NCBI RefSeq assembly: GCF_000519205.1
Contig: NZ_KI912598.1
Span: 166,662-230,661 of the forward strand
Source: Amycolatopsis taiwanensis DSM 45107
GTDB lineage: Bacteria; Actinomycetota; Actinomycetes; Mycobacteriales; Pseudonocardiaceae
Direction of reading: 5' to 3'
DNA length: 64,000 nucleotides
Positions 33,763 through 41,484 of the stretch are shown here, in pieces. Both the position numbers and the translations under genes were made by a program. The notes below the pieces were generated by a model. That model searched no databases and was not told where the DNA came from. It saw nothing but the letters and a program-made list of their open reading frames with translations. The number at the start of each line of letters is the position of its first letter. The stretch's first letter is position 1.

Positions 33763-34362
33763 ATGCACGATTCGTCCGCGTTGCACGTGGTCCACGAGCC
33801 GGAGACCGGCCCGGACCTGGATGCCGCCGAAGCGGCGGCCGCGCGGTTCCTCACCGCGCTGGGCATACCGATCGATTCGGAAGGGCTGCGGAACACGCCG
33901 CGAAGGATGGCCTCCGCCTACGCCGAGCTCTTCGCGCCCCGGCCGTTCGACCTGACCACGTTCCCCAACGACGAGGGGTACGACGAGCTTGTGCTCGCGC
34001 GGTCGATTCCCGTGCGTTCGGTATGCGAGCACCACCTGCTGCCGTTCGTCGGCGTCGCGCACGTCGGCTATCTGCCCGGCGATCGCATCCTCGGCCTGTC
34101 GAAGCTGGCGCGGGTCGTCGAGTACTTCGCCTGCCGCCCGCAGGTGCAGGAGCGGCTGACCAAGCAGATCGCGGACTGGCTGCGTGAGCAGCTGAACCCC
34201 AAGGGCGTCGGGGTCGTCATCGAGGCCGAACACACCTGCATGACCCTGCGCGGGGTGCAGGCCACCGGGTCCAACACGGTCACCTCGACCCTCCACGGCC
34301 GCCTCCGCGGCGACGCCCGCTCGCGCCAGGAGTTCTTCGCCCTCACCGGCATTCACGGCTGA
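33763..34362 (+). CDS. folE: GTP cyclohydrolase I
   Basis: A 199-residue enzyme converting GTP to dihydroneopterin triphosphate. The zinc ligands are present: Cys and His in SVCEHHLLPF and the second Cys in EHTCMTLRGV. RTEQ-type substrate residues occur in the region after LSKLARVVEY. An upstream in-frame start at 33709 is rejected because it crosses the operator. ATG at 33763 with AAAGG fits. The gene stands apart from folate genes and has a palindromic operator, so it may be an alternative, conditionally expressed copy; the housekeeping copy would be elsewhere. Confidence 0.93.
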   Translation: MHDSSALHVVHEPETGPDLDAAEAAAARFLTALGIPIDSEGLRNTPRRMASAYAELFAPRPFDLTTFPNDEGYDELVLARSIPVRSVCEHHLLPFVGVAHVGYLPGDRILGLSKLARVVEYFACRPQVQERLTKQIADWLREQLNPKGVGVVIEAEHTCMTLRGVQATGSNTVTSTLHGRLRGDARSRQEFFALTGIHG

Positions 34363-34439
34363 TCGGCCGGGCCGGCCGGCGCACCACGAGATCCGGCCAC
34401 AATGGACGATCTCAACGCCGCTCGCCCAGCGTCTCCGCC

Positions 34440-34796
34440 CCGAACCCACAACCCCCTGAACCGACAACTCCCCTTCCTGACCCAGGAACTCACCTTCCTG
34501 AACCGGGAACTCACCTTCCTGAATCGGGAACTCACCTTCCTGAATCGGGAACTCACCTTCCTGAATCGGGAACTCACCTTCCTGAATCGGGAACTCATCC
34601 TCCTGAGCTGGGGACACACCCTTCTGGAGCGGGAATTCGGGTTCCTGAGCCGGGGACACGGGTTCTGTTCTGTGTCCCCGGTTCGGGCAGGTGTGTTCCC
34701 GGTTCGGGCGGGTGTGTGCCGGGTTCGGGCGGGTGTGTGCCGGGTTCGGGCGGGTGTGTGCCGGGTTGGGGGAGGTGTGTGCGGGGTTGGGTGGGC
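34440..34796. repeat. Repeat array A4, 21-nt units, inverted, between convergent genes
   Basis: The 438-bp gap between folE and the convergent rtcB gene. Left half: at least six near-identical 21-nt units (CCTGAATCGGGAACTCACCTT). Centre: hairpin GGGGACAC (34652-34659) with GTGTCCCC (34672-34679). Right half: five units of GGTTCGGGCGGGTGTGTGCCG. Because 21 nt is seven codons, reading it gives heptads such as TFLNREL in an open frame that runs into the rtcB antisense; I do not regard that as a gene. Confidence 0.88.
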
Positions 34797-34800
34797 GGGG

Positions 34801-35991
34801 TCAGCCCTTGACGCAGACGACCTGCTTGAGCTGGGCGACCACCTCGACCAGATCTTCCTGCGCGGCGATGACCGACTCGATGTCCTTGTACGCGGCGGGA
34901 ATCTCGTCGACGACGCCCACGTCCTTGCGGCACTCCACACCGGTGGTCTGGGCCGCGAGGTCGGCTTCGCTGAACGTCTTGCGCGCCTTGGTCCGCGACA
35001 TCCGGCGCCCCGCACCGTGCGAAGCCGAGTGGAAGGAGGTCTCGTTGCCGAGACCCCGCACGATGTAGGAGCCGGTGCCCATGCTGCCCGGGATGATGCC
35101 GAGATCACCAGAGCCGGCCCGGATCGCGCCCTTCCGGGTCACCAGCACGTCGACGCCCTCGTAGGTTTCCTCGGCGACGTAGTTGTGGTGGCACGAGATC
35201 GGCTCGTCGAAACGCACGCCCGGCACCGTTTCGGCCAGGGCACGCTGGACGAGCGCGACCATGGTCGCGCGGTTGCGGGCCGCGTACTCCTGCGCCCAGA
35301 ACAGGTCGCGCCGGTAGGCCGCCATCTCCGGGGAGCCGGCGACGAACACCGCGAGGTCGCGATCGGGCAGGTCCGCGTTGTGCGGCAGCCGCCGTGCGAC
35401 GTCGATGTGACGCTTGGCCAACTCGTTGCCGATGCCCCGGGAACCCGAGTGCAGCATCAGCCAAACCCGGCCGGCGTCCGGGCCGCCCTGCTCGAGGCAC
35501 ACCTCGATGAAGTGGTTGCCGCCACCGAGGCTGCCGAGCTGGTTCCGAGCGCGGTCGTGCAGGCGCTGGACGCCCTCGTGCAGATGCTGGAACGACGACC
35601 AGAACTGGTCCCACCCGCCGAGGCCGGGCACGACCGCGGGGTTCACCGGCCTGGTGTGCATGGCGAATCCCACCGGCACCGCCGATTCGATCCGCCGCCG
35701 CAGCGGACCCAGGTCGTCCGGCAGGTCCGCGGCGGTCAGTGACGTGCGTACCGCACTCATCCCGCAGCCGATGTCGACCCCGACGGCCGCGGGGGACACC
35801 GCGTCGCGCATCGCGATCACGCTGCCGACCGTCGCGCCCTTGCCGTAGTGCACGTCGGGCATCACGGCCAGGCCATGTACCCACGGCAGGTTCGCGACGT
35901 TGTGCAACTGACGCATGGCGGCGTCCTCGACCGACGCCGGGTCGGCCCACATCCTGATCGGTACCCGCCCACCCTCGACCGCGGTGAACAT
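34801..35991 (-). CDS. rtcB: RtcB family tRNA-splicing/RNA-repair ligase
   Basis: A 396-residue GTP- and Mn-dependent RNA ligase joining 2',3'-cyclic phosphate or 3'-phosphate ends to 5'-OH. The metal Cys76 is in VGVDIGCGM. The His/Asn metal motifs LGGGNHFIEV and MLHSGSRGIGNELA are present, and the guanylation motif is SHGAGRRMSR. ATG at 35991 has AGAAGGG 9 bp upstream; ATG at 36000 would overlap it. It converges on folE across array A4. RNA repair under stress is the accepted role of bacterial homologues. Confidence 0.93.
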   Translation of the reverse strand: MFTAVEGGRVPIRMWADPASVEDAAMRQLHNVANLPWVHGLAVMPDVHYGKGATVGSVIAMRDAVSPAAVGVDIGCGMSAVRTSLTAADLPDDLGPLRRRIESAVPVGFAMHTRPVNPAVVPGLGGWDQFWSSFQHLHEGVQRLHDRARNQLGSLGGGNHFIEVCLEQGGPDAGRVWLMLHSGSRGIGNELAKRHIDVARRLPHNADLPDRDLAVFVAGSPEMAAYRRDLFWAQEYAARNRATMVALVQRALAETVPGVRFDEPISCHHNYVAEETYEGVDVLVTRKGAIRAGSGDLGIIPGSMGTGSYIVRGLGNETSFHSASHGAGRRMSRTKARKTFSEADLAAQTTGVECRKDVGVVDEIPAAYKDIESVIAAQEDLVEVVAQLKQVVCVKG

Positions 35992-36013
35992 TCTCGGCAT
36001 CCCTTCTGCGCTG

Positions 36014-36035
36014 TTCGGAACGTGTGCGGGTAGCC
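36014..36035 (+). promoter_or_regulatory. Promoter-like motif shared with 39619-39640
   Basis: The 22 bases differ at one position from those at 39619 (CGGAACGTGT followed by GCGGGTAGCC). GGGTAG preceded by GTTC at about 13 bp resembles a SigB/SigF stress-type promoter reading towards the universal stress protein. Alternatively it acts on the minus strand for rtcB. Confidence 0.4.
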
Positions 36036-36164
36036 GGACTGCCCGCCGGCCCGCCACTTCGTTCTCGGTGCGCCACAGCATCACGTGCCGGGGCGACCAC
36101 CGGCAACCGGATTAGTGACTTCCTCCCCTCCCTTCCGTTCCGCCGGCTCGGAAAGGCTGGTCAG

Positions 36165-37037
36165 ATGGCCGACCAGGTCCTGGTGGGCGTGGATGACTCG
36201 GCATCCGCAATGGACGCCGTGCAGTGGGGTGCACGGGAAGCGGCACGCCGCCGTGTCCCGTTGCGGCTCGTGCACGTCTACTGGACGCCCGGCTGGGACT
36301 TCCCCGAATTCGAGCTCACCGGAGCCCAGGCGCGCGTCGAGATGTGGCGTCTCGGGACCGAACTGCTCGACCGCGCGGCGAGAGCGGCGACCGAGGCCGA
36401 GCAGCACGTGAGCGTGGAAACGGAGATCCGGACCGGCGATCCGCGAGTGGTGCTGCTCGATGAGTGCCGGCACGCGAGCCTGGCCGTGCTCGGTTCGCGG
36501 CAGCTGAGCGCGGCCGGCGGCCTGCTGGTCGGCTCGCTCGGGCTGGCGCTGGCGGTGCACGGCCGCTGCCCGCTCGTCGTGGTGCGTGGCGCGGCAGCGG
36601 AGCGCGGTCCGGTGCTCGTCGGTGTCGATGGCTCACCGGCGAACTCGGTCGTGCTGGACTTCGCATTCGCCGAGGCGGCGCTGGCCGGCGCGCCGCTGAC
36701 GGTCGTGCGGACCTGGAGCGGGATCCCCGCGGACGCGGCCGCCGAGCACGAGCGGGAGCGCCAAGCGCTGGAGGACCAGATTTCCCCGTGGCGGGAACGG
36801 TTTCCGGACGTGCCGGTCGATCAGGTCGTGGTGCGCGGCCGGCCCGGGCCCGTGCTACTGGACTACGGGCAGCACGCGCGGCTGATCGTGGTGGGCAGCC
36901 GCGGACACGGTGCGGTGACCGGACTACTGCTCGGTTCGACCAGCCAGCGGCTGACCCGCCACGCACCCTGCCCGGTGGCCATCGTGCGATCCGACGTCCC
37001 GGCCCAGCCGCCGGCCCCGGATTCCCGCGCGCCTTGA
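36165..37037 (+). CDS. Universal stress protein, two tandem UspA domains
   Basis: A 290-residue protein with two USP domains: residues 2-140 (QVLVGVDDSASAMDAVQWG, ending GSRQLSAAGGLLVGSLG) and 150-285 (VLVGVDGSPANSVVLDFA, ending GSRGHGAVTGLLLGSTS). The second has a full ATP-binding G-2x-G-9x-G pattern, and the first is degenerate. ATG at 36165 is chosen over 36024. Tandem USPs are common in dormancy and hypoxia regulons of actinobacteria. A crotonase gene follows. Confidence 0.92.
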   Translation: MADQVLVGVDDSASAMDAVQWGAREAARRRVPLRLVHVYWTPGWDFPEFELTGAQARVEMWRLGTELLDRAARAATEAEQHVSVETEIRTGDPRVVLLDECRHASLAVLGSRQLSAAGGLLVGSLGLALAVHGRCPLVVVRGAAAERGPVLVGVDGSPANSVVLDFAFAEAALAGAPLTVVRTWSGIPADAAAEHERERQALEDQISPWRERFPDVPVDQVVVRGRPGPVLLDYGQHARLIVVGSRGHGAVTGLLLGSTSQRLTRHAPCPVAIVRSDVPAQPPAPDSRAP

Positions 37038-37094
37038 TCCATATGGTCCAGACCTACAAGGTTTCGCCTGCGTACGGGGGCTACGGTCGGCGTC

Positions 37095-37886
37095 ATGAAT
37101 GAGCAGACAGTACGCGTCGAGCGTCACGGTCCGGTGTCCACGGTGATCCTGTCCCGGCCCGAAGCGCGCAACGCCGTCGACGGTCCGACCGCCGCCGCGC
37201 TTCACCGCGCCTTCGATGAATTCGACGCCGACGACAGTGCCTTCGTCGCGGTGTTGTGGGGCGAAGGCGGCACATTCTGCGCCGGCGCGGATCTCAAGGC
37301 GTTCGGCACCGCCCGGATGAACCGGGTCGAGGCGGACGGACCCGGCCCGATGGGGCCGACCCGGATGCGGCTGGGCAAGCCGGTGATCGCCGCCGTCGCC
37401 GGGCACGCCGTGGCGGGCGGGCTGGAACTGGCCCTGTGGTGCGACCTCCGGGTCGCCGCTCAGGACGCGGTGTTCGGGGTGTTCTGCCGTCGCTGGGGGG
37501 TGCCGCTGATCGACGGCGGCACCGTGCGCCTGCCCCGGCTCATCGGCACGAGCCACGCCATGGACATGATCCTTACGGGGCGGGCGGTAGACGCGGCGGA
37601 GGCATTGCGGATGGGGCTGGCCAACCGTGTGGTGCCGGCCGGCCAAGAGCGCGCGGCCGCCGAGGAGCTCGCCGCCGGCCTCGCGCGATTCCCGCAGACC
37701 TGTTTACGCCGGGACCGGCTTTCGGTACTGGACCAGGAGGGTCTTTCCGAGGAGGCGGCGATGGCCGGGGAATGGCGGCACGGAACGGTTTCCCTGGCGG
37801 CCGACGCGGTTTCCGGGGCGGGCCGTTTCGCAGCCGGCGCGGGCCGGGGCGGCTCGTTCCCGGACATGGGCGGCATGGATGCTTGA
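37095..37886 (+). CDS. Enoyl-CoA hydratase/isomerase family protein
   Basis: A 263-residue crotonase. The oxyanion-hole motifs are FCAGADLKAF and AGHAVAGGLELALWCD. At the usual catalytic Glu positions it reads WGVPLIDGGTVRL, so at least one acid residue differs from classical hydratases and the reaction cannot be assigned. ATG at 37095 has no clear ribosome-binding site, while TACGGT about 8 nt upstream suggests a leaderless mRNA. No beta-oxidation partners are adjacent. Confidence 0.88.
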   Translation: MNEQTVRVERHGPVSTVILSRPEARNAVDGPTAAALHRAFDEFDADDSAFVAVLWGEGGTFCAGADLKAFGTARMNRVEADGPGPMGPTRMRLGKPVIAAVAGHAVAGGLELALWCDLRVAAQDAVFGVFCRRWGVPLIDGGTVRLPRLIGTSHAMDMILTGRAVDAAEALRMGLANRVVPAGQERAAAEELAAGLARFPQTCLRRDRLSVLDQEGLSEEAAMAGEWRHGTVSLAADAVSGAGRFAAGAGRGGSFPDMGGMDA

Positions 37887-38130
37887 CCGGTCCGCGCCGG
37901 GCACCTCGTGGTTCAGACCTGACGTAGCGTTACCGCGAAGGGCCATGCTTTCGGATGATGTTGCGATCCGCCCCGGCCGTGCCAGCATTGAGTGTGCCAA
38001 GCGTGATCCTTTCCCGCTGCTGTGACGGGTAGCTCACAGCGGCCTCGGTCTCGTTTGCGAGCCGATTCGGGTACTCGCGCGGCAAAGTGGGTATCGGCAC
38101 AGTGTGGGCCATGTCCACGAGAAAGGGGGA

Positions 38131-38742
38131 ATGAAGCCAATGAACGGACCGTTCGGGTGGTCTGCCCGATTCTGGCGCCGTATTCATCCTGGTCGCAACC
38201 CGCTGGCCAGGCGTTCTGACCGGGTCGAGGGCGCGATGCTGCTCGTCGTCGTGCTCGGCATGCTCATCGCGTTACCGCTGGCGGTCTTCGTCGGTGGTGC
38301 AACCTATCGCGGGCAGGCCGCGATCTCCGAGCAACAGCACGCCACCCGCCACCTCGTCACCGCCACGTTGCTCGAGGCCGTGCCGGTGCCGACGCCGGCT
38401 GCCGACAACAGCATCGTCGACAACGGCTCTCCCGGTGTGCGTGCCCGGTGGACCGCACCCGACGGGTCCGAGCGGACCGGGGCCATCCCGGCGGACCCGG
38501 GCACCCCGGCGGGCAAGCCCGTCCCGTTGTGGCTCACGGCGTCCGGTGACCCGGCGCCGGCACCACTGAACTCCACCGAGATCACCACCGCAGGCATCGT
38601 CGTCGGCGCGTTCTTCTGGCTGGCCTCGGCGTCCGTGCTGGTGGCCGGGTACTGGGCGGGCCGGCTGATCCTCGACCGCCGGCGCGGCAGCCAGTGGGAC
38701 CACGCGTGGGCCACCGCCCGCCAAAAGTGGGCACGCTTCTAG
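38131..38742 (+). CDS. Rv1733c-like membrane protein
   Basis: A 203-residue protein with two transmembrane segments (residues about 35-57 and 155-178) separated by an extracytoplasmic domain. The opening RIHPGRNPLARRSDRVEGAM followed by a helix is the signature of the Rv1733c family, whose mycobacterial member belongs to the DosR dormancy regulon. No DosR box was recognised here. ATG at 38131 or 38140 is possible; AAAGGGGG lies just before. Function unknown. Confidence 0.83.
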   Translation: MKPMNGPFGWSARFWRRIHPGRNPLARRSDRVEGAMLLVVVLGMLIALPLAVFVGGATYRGQAAISEQQHATRHLVTATLLEAVPVPTPAADNSIVDNGSPGVRARWTAPDGSERTGAIPADPGTPAGKPVPLWLTASGDPAPAPLNSTEITTAGIVVGAFFWLASASVLVAGYWAGRLILDRRRGSQWDHAWATARQKWARF

Positions 38743-38784
38743 GACTGTATTGAACTTGGTTTGCGTTGCGGTGCGGGTGGCGGA

Positions 38785-38925
38785 ACCTGAGGCGGTCCCT
38801 GGCTCCGGGATCGCCTCCTCATGAATGTCCCAGTTCACCACGTCGGCGCTGTCCTCGCCAGGAACCGCCTCAGAACCCGCAGCGGTGCAAGTGCACGGCC
38901 CACAGCAAGCGGCTCCGCCGCTTTG
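38785..38925. other. Structured intergenic element with three hairpins
   Basis: CTGAGGCGGTCCCTGGC (38787-38803) pairs with GCCAGGAACCGCCTCAG (38857-38873), 16 of 17 bases, around a 53-nt loop. GTGCA-AG-TGCAC (38885-38896) and AAGCGGC-TCC-GCCGCTT (38907-38923) follow. It fills most of the 209-bp gap between convergent genes. Terminator, small RNA or remnant of a mobile palindromic element are all possible. Confidence 0.55.
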
Positions 38926-38951
38926 AAATACCACCGAGTTCCACAACAGCT

Positions 38952-39578
38952 CTAGCGGACGTCTTGGGGGCGGAACTGGATGCTTATCCGGGGACCGAGC
39001 GGCCGGCTGGTCTTGGGGATGGCGTGCTCCCAGGTGCGCTGGCACGAGCCACCCATGACGATGAGGTCGCCGGGCCCCAGCGACTGGCGGACGGTCGCCC
39101 CGCCGCCGCGTGGCCGTAGCAGCAGGGTGCGCTGCGCGCCGACCGACAGGATGGCGACCATGGTGTCCTCCTTGGCGCCCCGGCCGATCGTGTCGCCGTG
39201 CCACGCCACGCTGTCGCGCCCGTCCCGGTAGAAGCACAGGCCCGCGGTGCGGAACGGCTCGCGCAGCTCGTCCGCGTAATGCTTGCTCAGGGCGGATCGC
39301 GCGGCGGCCAGCACGGGATCGGGCAGGGGGTCATGCTGGTCGTAGAAGCACAGTAGCCGGGGTACGTCGACCACGCGGTCGTACATCCGCCGCCGTTCGG
39401 CGTGCCAGGGCACGTTGGCGGCCAAGCGCTCGAAGAGCACGTCCGCGCCGGTGAGCCAGCCGGGCAGCAGGTCGATCCACGCGCCCTGGGCGAGCTGGGT
39501 GCGGCGAAGGTCGTCGAGCGGGCCGACTGAGACGGCGTCGGTTACGCCGAACAGCGATCCTTGAAGCCCGAAGCTCAT
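38952..39578 (-). CDS. alkB: AlkB-like 2-oxoglutarate/Fe(II) dioxygenase
   Basis: A 208-residue DNA/RNA dealkylation enzyme that oxidatively removes methyl groups from bases. The iron triad is His and Asp in WHGD and His in WEHAIPK; the 2-oxoglutarate Arg is in PRISIQFR. LCFYRDGRDSVAWHGD is typical of actinobacterial AlkB. ATG at 39578 is used and GTG at 39593 is the alternative. A LexA-type site lies 22 bp upstream, linking the gene to the SOS response. Confidence 0.92.
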   Translation of the reverse strand: MSFGLQGSLFGVTDAVSVGPLDDLRRTQLAQGAWIDLLPGWLTGADVLFERLAANVPWHAERRRMYDRVVDVPRLLCFYDQHDPLPDPVLAAARSALSKHYADELREPFRTAGLCFYRDGRDSVAWHGDTIGRGAKEDTMVAILSVGAQRTLLLRPRGGGATVRQSLGPGDLIVMGGSCQRTWEHAIPKTSRPLGPRISIQFRPQDVR

Positions 39579-39599
39579 AACTCCAAGGTACACCCGCTC

Positions 39600-39611
39600 G
39601 AACGTTTGTTC
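39600..39611. promoter_or_regulatory. LexA (SOS) box upstream of alkB
   Basis: GAACGTTTGTTC matches the Gram-positive/actinobacterial LexA consensus GAAC-N4-GTTC, 22 bp before the alkB ATG on the minus strand. Regulation by LexA is inferred from the match and the repair function of the gene. Confidence 0.75.
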
Positions 39612-39618
39612 TCATCAT

Positions 39619-39640
39619 TTCGGAACGTGTTCGGGTAGCC
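39619..39640 (+). promoter_or_regulatory. Second copy of the GGAACGTGT...GGGTAGCC motif
   Basis: It is identical at 21 of 22 bases to 36014-36035. Both copies lie beyond the start of a minus-strand nucleic-acid repair gene (rtcB, alkB) and before a plus-strand gene. Confidence 0.4.
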
Positions 39641-39815
39641 AGGCCGTGACGTGTCCTTGTCGGCTGCCAGTCGACCGCGATGGCGGCCTGCCTCCCCGCC
39701 CACGTACAGCGTTGTGCCGTGTCACCAAGCGTGCTTGTCTCGCGTTTTGAATAGGTCTCTCTACTTAATTTTTACGGTGTCGGAATACCGCTAGTGATTG
39801 ACTGATGGAGTGGCT

Positions 39816-41300
39816 GTGTCACGTGTTGTTCGCCGGGTGGCGGTCGGCATGGTGTCTCTGCTCGTGTTCGGCGTCACCTTCCTGGGCTGGGCCCAGTTGC
39901 ACCGGCTGATCAGCGGCCTGTCGATAGCGGACGTCATCGATCCGGGTGCCGCGGCGGGCACCGCAGACGAGCAGAACATCCTGCTGGTCGGCCTGGACAC
40001 GCGGACCGACGCCCAGGGCAACCCGCTCCCGCAGTCCATTCTGGATCAACTGCATGCAGGGGGCAGCGGGGACGGCGGTGACAATACCGACACGATGATC
40101 CTCATCCACGTTCCCGCCGGCGGCGGGAACGTCGTCGCCTTCTCGATCCCGCGCGACTCCTACGTGCGGCTGGCCGGCGGCTACGGCATGCACAAGATTA
40201 ATTCCGCGTACACCTACGCTCAGGTCGCCGCGGCGGACAGCCTGCGTGCCCGGGGAGTCGGCGGCGCACAGTTGAACGTCGAAGCCGCGCAGGCCGGCGC
40301 CAAGAACGCGATCCAGACGGTGCAGCAGTTCACCGGCCTGACCATCAACCACTTCGCCTCGGTGAACCTGGTCGGTTTCTACGACATCAGCCAGGCCGTG
40401 GGCGGGGTTCCGGTGTGCCTCAACGCCCCGGTCGACGACAGCTACTCCGGCGCGCGGTTCCCGGCCGGACCCCAAACCGTCTCCGGCGCGCAGGCGCTGG
40501 CGTTCGTGCGCCAGCGACACGGCCTGCCGGACGGCGACCTCGACCGGATCAGGCGGCAACAGGCGTTCATGGCGAGCATGGCGCGCACCGTGTTGTCCGC
40601 GGGCACGCTGGCCAATCCGGCGAAGCTGAACCAACTCGTCGACGCGCTCAAGAGGAGCGTCACCATCGACCAGGGCTGGGATGTGCTGTCGTTCGCCGAG
40701 CAACTGCGCAACCTCAGCGCCGGCAAGATCCAGTTCCAGACCATCCCGGTGATCAATGTGGACTATCAGACGTCGGACGGCAGCGCGGTCGAGGTCGATC
40801 CGGCCGCGGTCAAGACGTTCATCGCCCGTGCGATCGGTGCGGCCGGGACGGTGGCGGTGCAGTCCAGAGCGCCCGATGTGTCCGGTGGGTCACCGCTGAG
40901 CCTGCAGGGGACGGCGGGGGTGACGATCGATGTGGACAACGGCACCGGTGCCGACGGCCTGGCGGCCCGCGTGCTGGGGGATCTGAGCGGCCACGGGTAT
41001 ACCGCCGGCACCACCGCGAACGTCGCGTCGCCAACGGCCACCGTGGTCGAGTACGCGAGTGGAGCGCGCGCGGATGCCGAGAAGGTCGCCGAGTACCTGG
41101 GCCGCGGGGTCGGCGTCACGGCCGATCCCGGCCTGCGGTCCGGGCATCTGCGGATCCTGCTCGGCTCCGAGTACACCGGGCCGGACAGTCAGGCGGCCCA
41201 CGACGGCGTCGCCGGCTCGCCACCGTCGATCGAGACGCCACCGTCCACAAGTAACACTCCGCCACCGATCACCGCCGGCGGCCAGAACTGCGTCAACTAG
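39816..41300 (+). CDS. LytR-CpsA-Psr (LCP) family cell-wall ligase
   Basis: A 494-residue membrane-anchored enzyme that attaches glycopolymers (arabinogalactan or teichoic-type) to peptidoglycan. One transmembrane helix (residues about 8-28) precedes the LCP domain (about 50-260), which has NTDTMILIHV, SIPRDSYV, HKINSAYTYA and RQRHGLPDGDLDRIRRQQ with the conserved Arg/Asp. A LytR_C domain follows (about 345-440), then a Pro/Thr tail. GTG at 39816 has GGAG; a TTG at 39798 is less likely. Confidence 0.93.
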   Translation: MSRVVRRVAVGMVSLLVFGVTFLGWAQLHRLISGLSIADVIDPGAAAGTADEQNILLVGLDTRTDAQGNPLPQSILDQLHAGGSGDGGDNTDTMILIHVPAGGGNVVAFSIPRDSYVRLAGGYGMHKINSAYTYAQVAAADSLRARGVGGAQLNVEAAQAGAKNAIQTVQQFTGLTINHFASVNLVGFYDISQAVGGVPVCLNAPVDDSYSGARFPAGPQTVSGAQALAFVRQRHGLPDGDLDRIRRQQAFMASMARTVLSAGTLANPAKLNQLVDALKRSVTIDQGWDVLSFAEQLRNLSAGKIQFQTIPVINVDYQTSDGSAVEVDPAAVKTFIARAIGAAGTVAVQSRAPDVSGGSPLSLQGTAGVTIDVDNGTGADGLAARVLGDLSGHGYTAGTTANVASPTATVVEYASGARADAEKVAEYLGRGVGVTADPGLRSGHLRILLGSEYTGPDSQAAHDGVAGSPPSIETPPSTSNTPPPITAGGQNCVN

Positions 41301-41307
41301 CCATCTC

Positions 41308-41482
41308 GATGCGTGTCCCCGCTTCCAGCGCGCGTGTCCCCGGTTCGGGCGGCCGAGTTCCGGGTTCAGGCGCGTGTGTTCCGGGTTCAGGCCTGTGTGT
41401 TCCGGGTTCGGGCAGCTGTGTCGCAGGTTACCGGCGCCCGTGTGCCGGCTTGAGGTCGCCGAGTTCCCCGCTGGGGCGCGAC
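41308..41482. repeat. Repeat array A5, 21-nt units between convergent genes
   Basis: About eight degenerate 21-nt units (GTGTTCCGGGTTCAGGCGCGT type) in one orientation fill the gap between the LCP gene and the convergent transglycosylase gene. Both GTGTCCC and GAGTTCC unit forms occur. Confidence 0.8.
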
Positions 41483-41484
41483 TT

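Noticed and set aside
34402..35742. 446-residue open frame with heptad TFLNREL repeats
   Set aside because: It starts in array A4 and continues as the antisense of rtcB. The heptads follow from the 21-nt DNA period and there is no ribosome-binding site.
37981..38130. DosR-type hypoxia box before the Rv1733c-like gene
   Set aside because: No palindrome matching the DosR consensus was found. Only a GCTGTGA/TCACAGC hairpin is present at 38020-38041.
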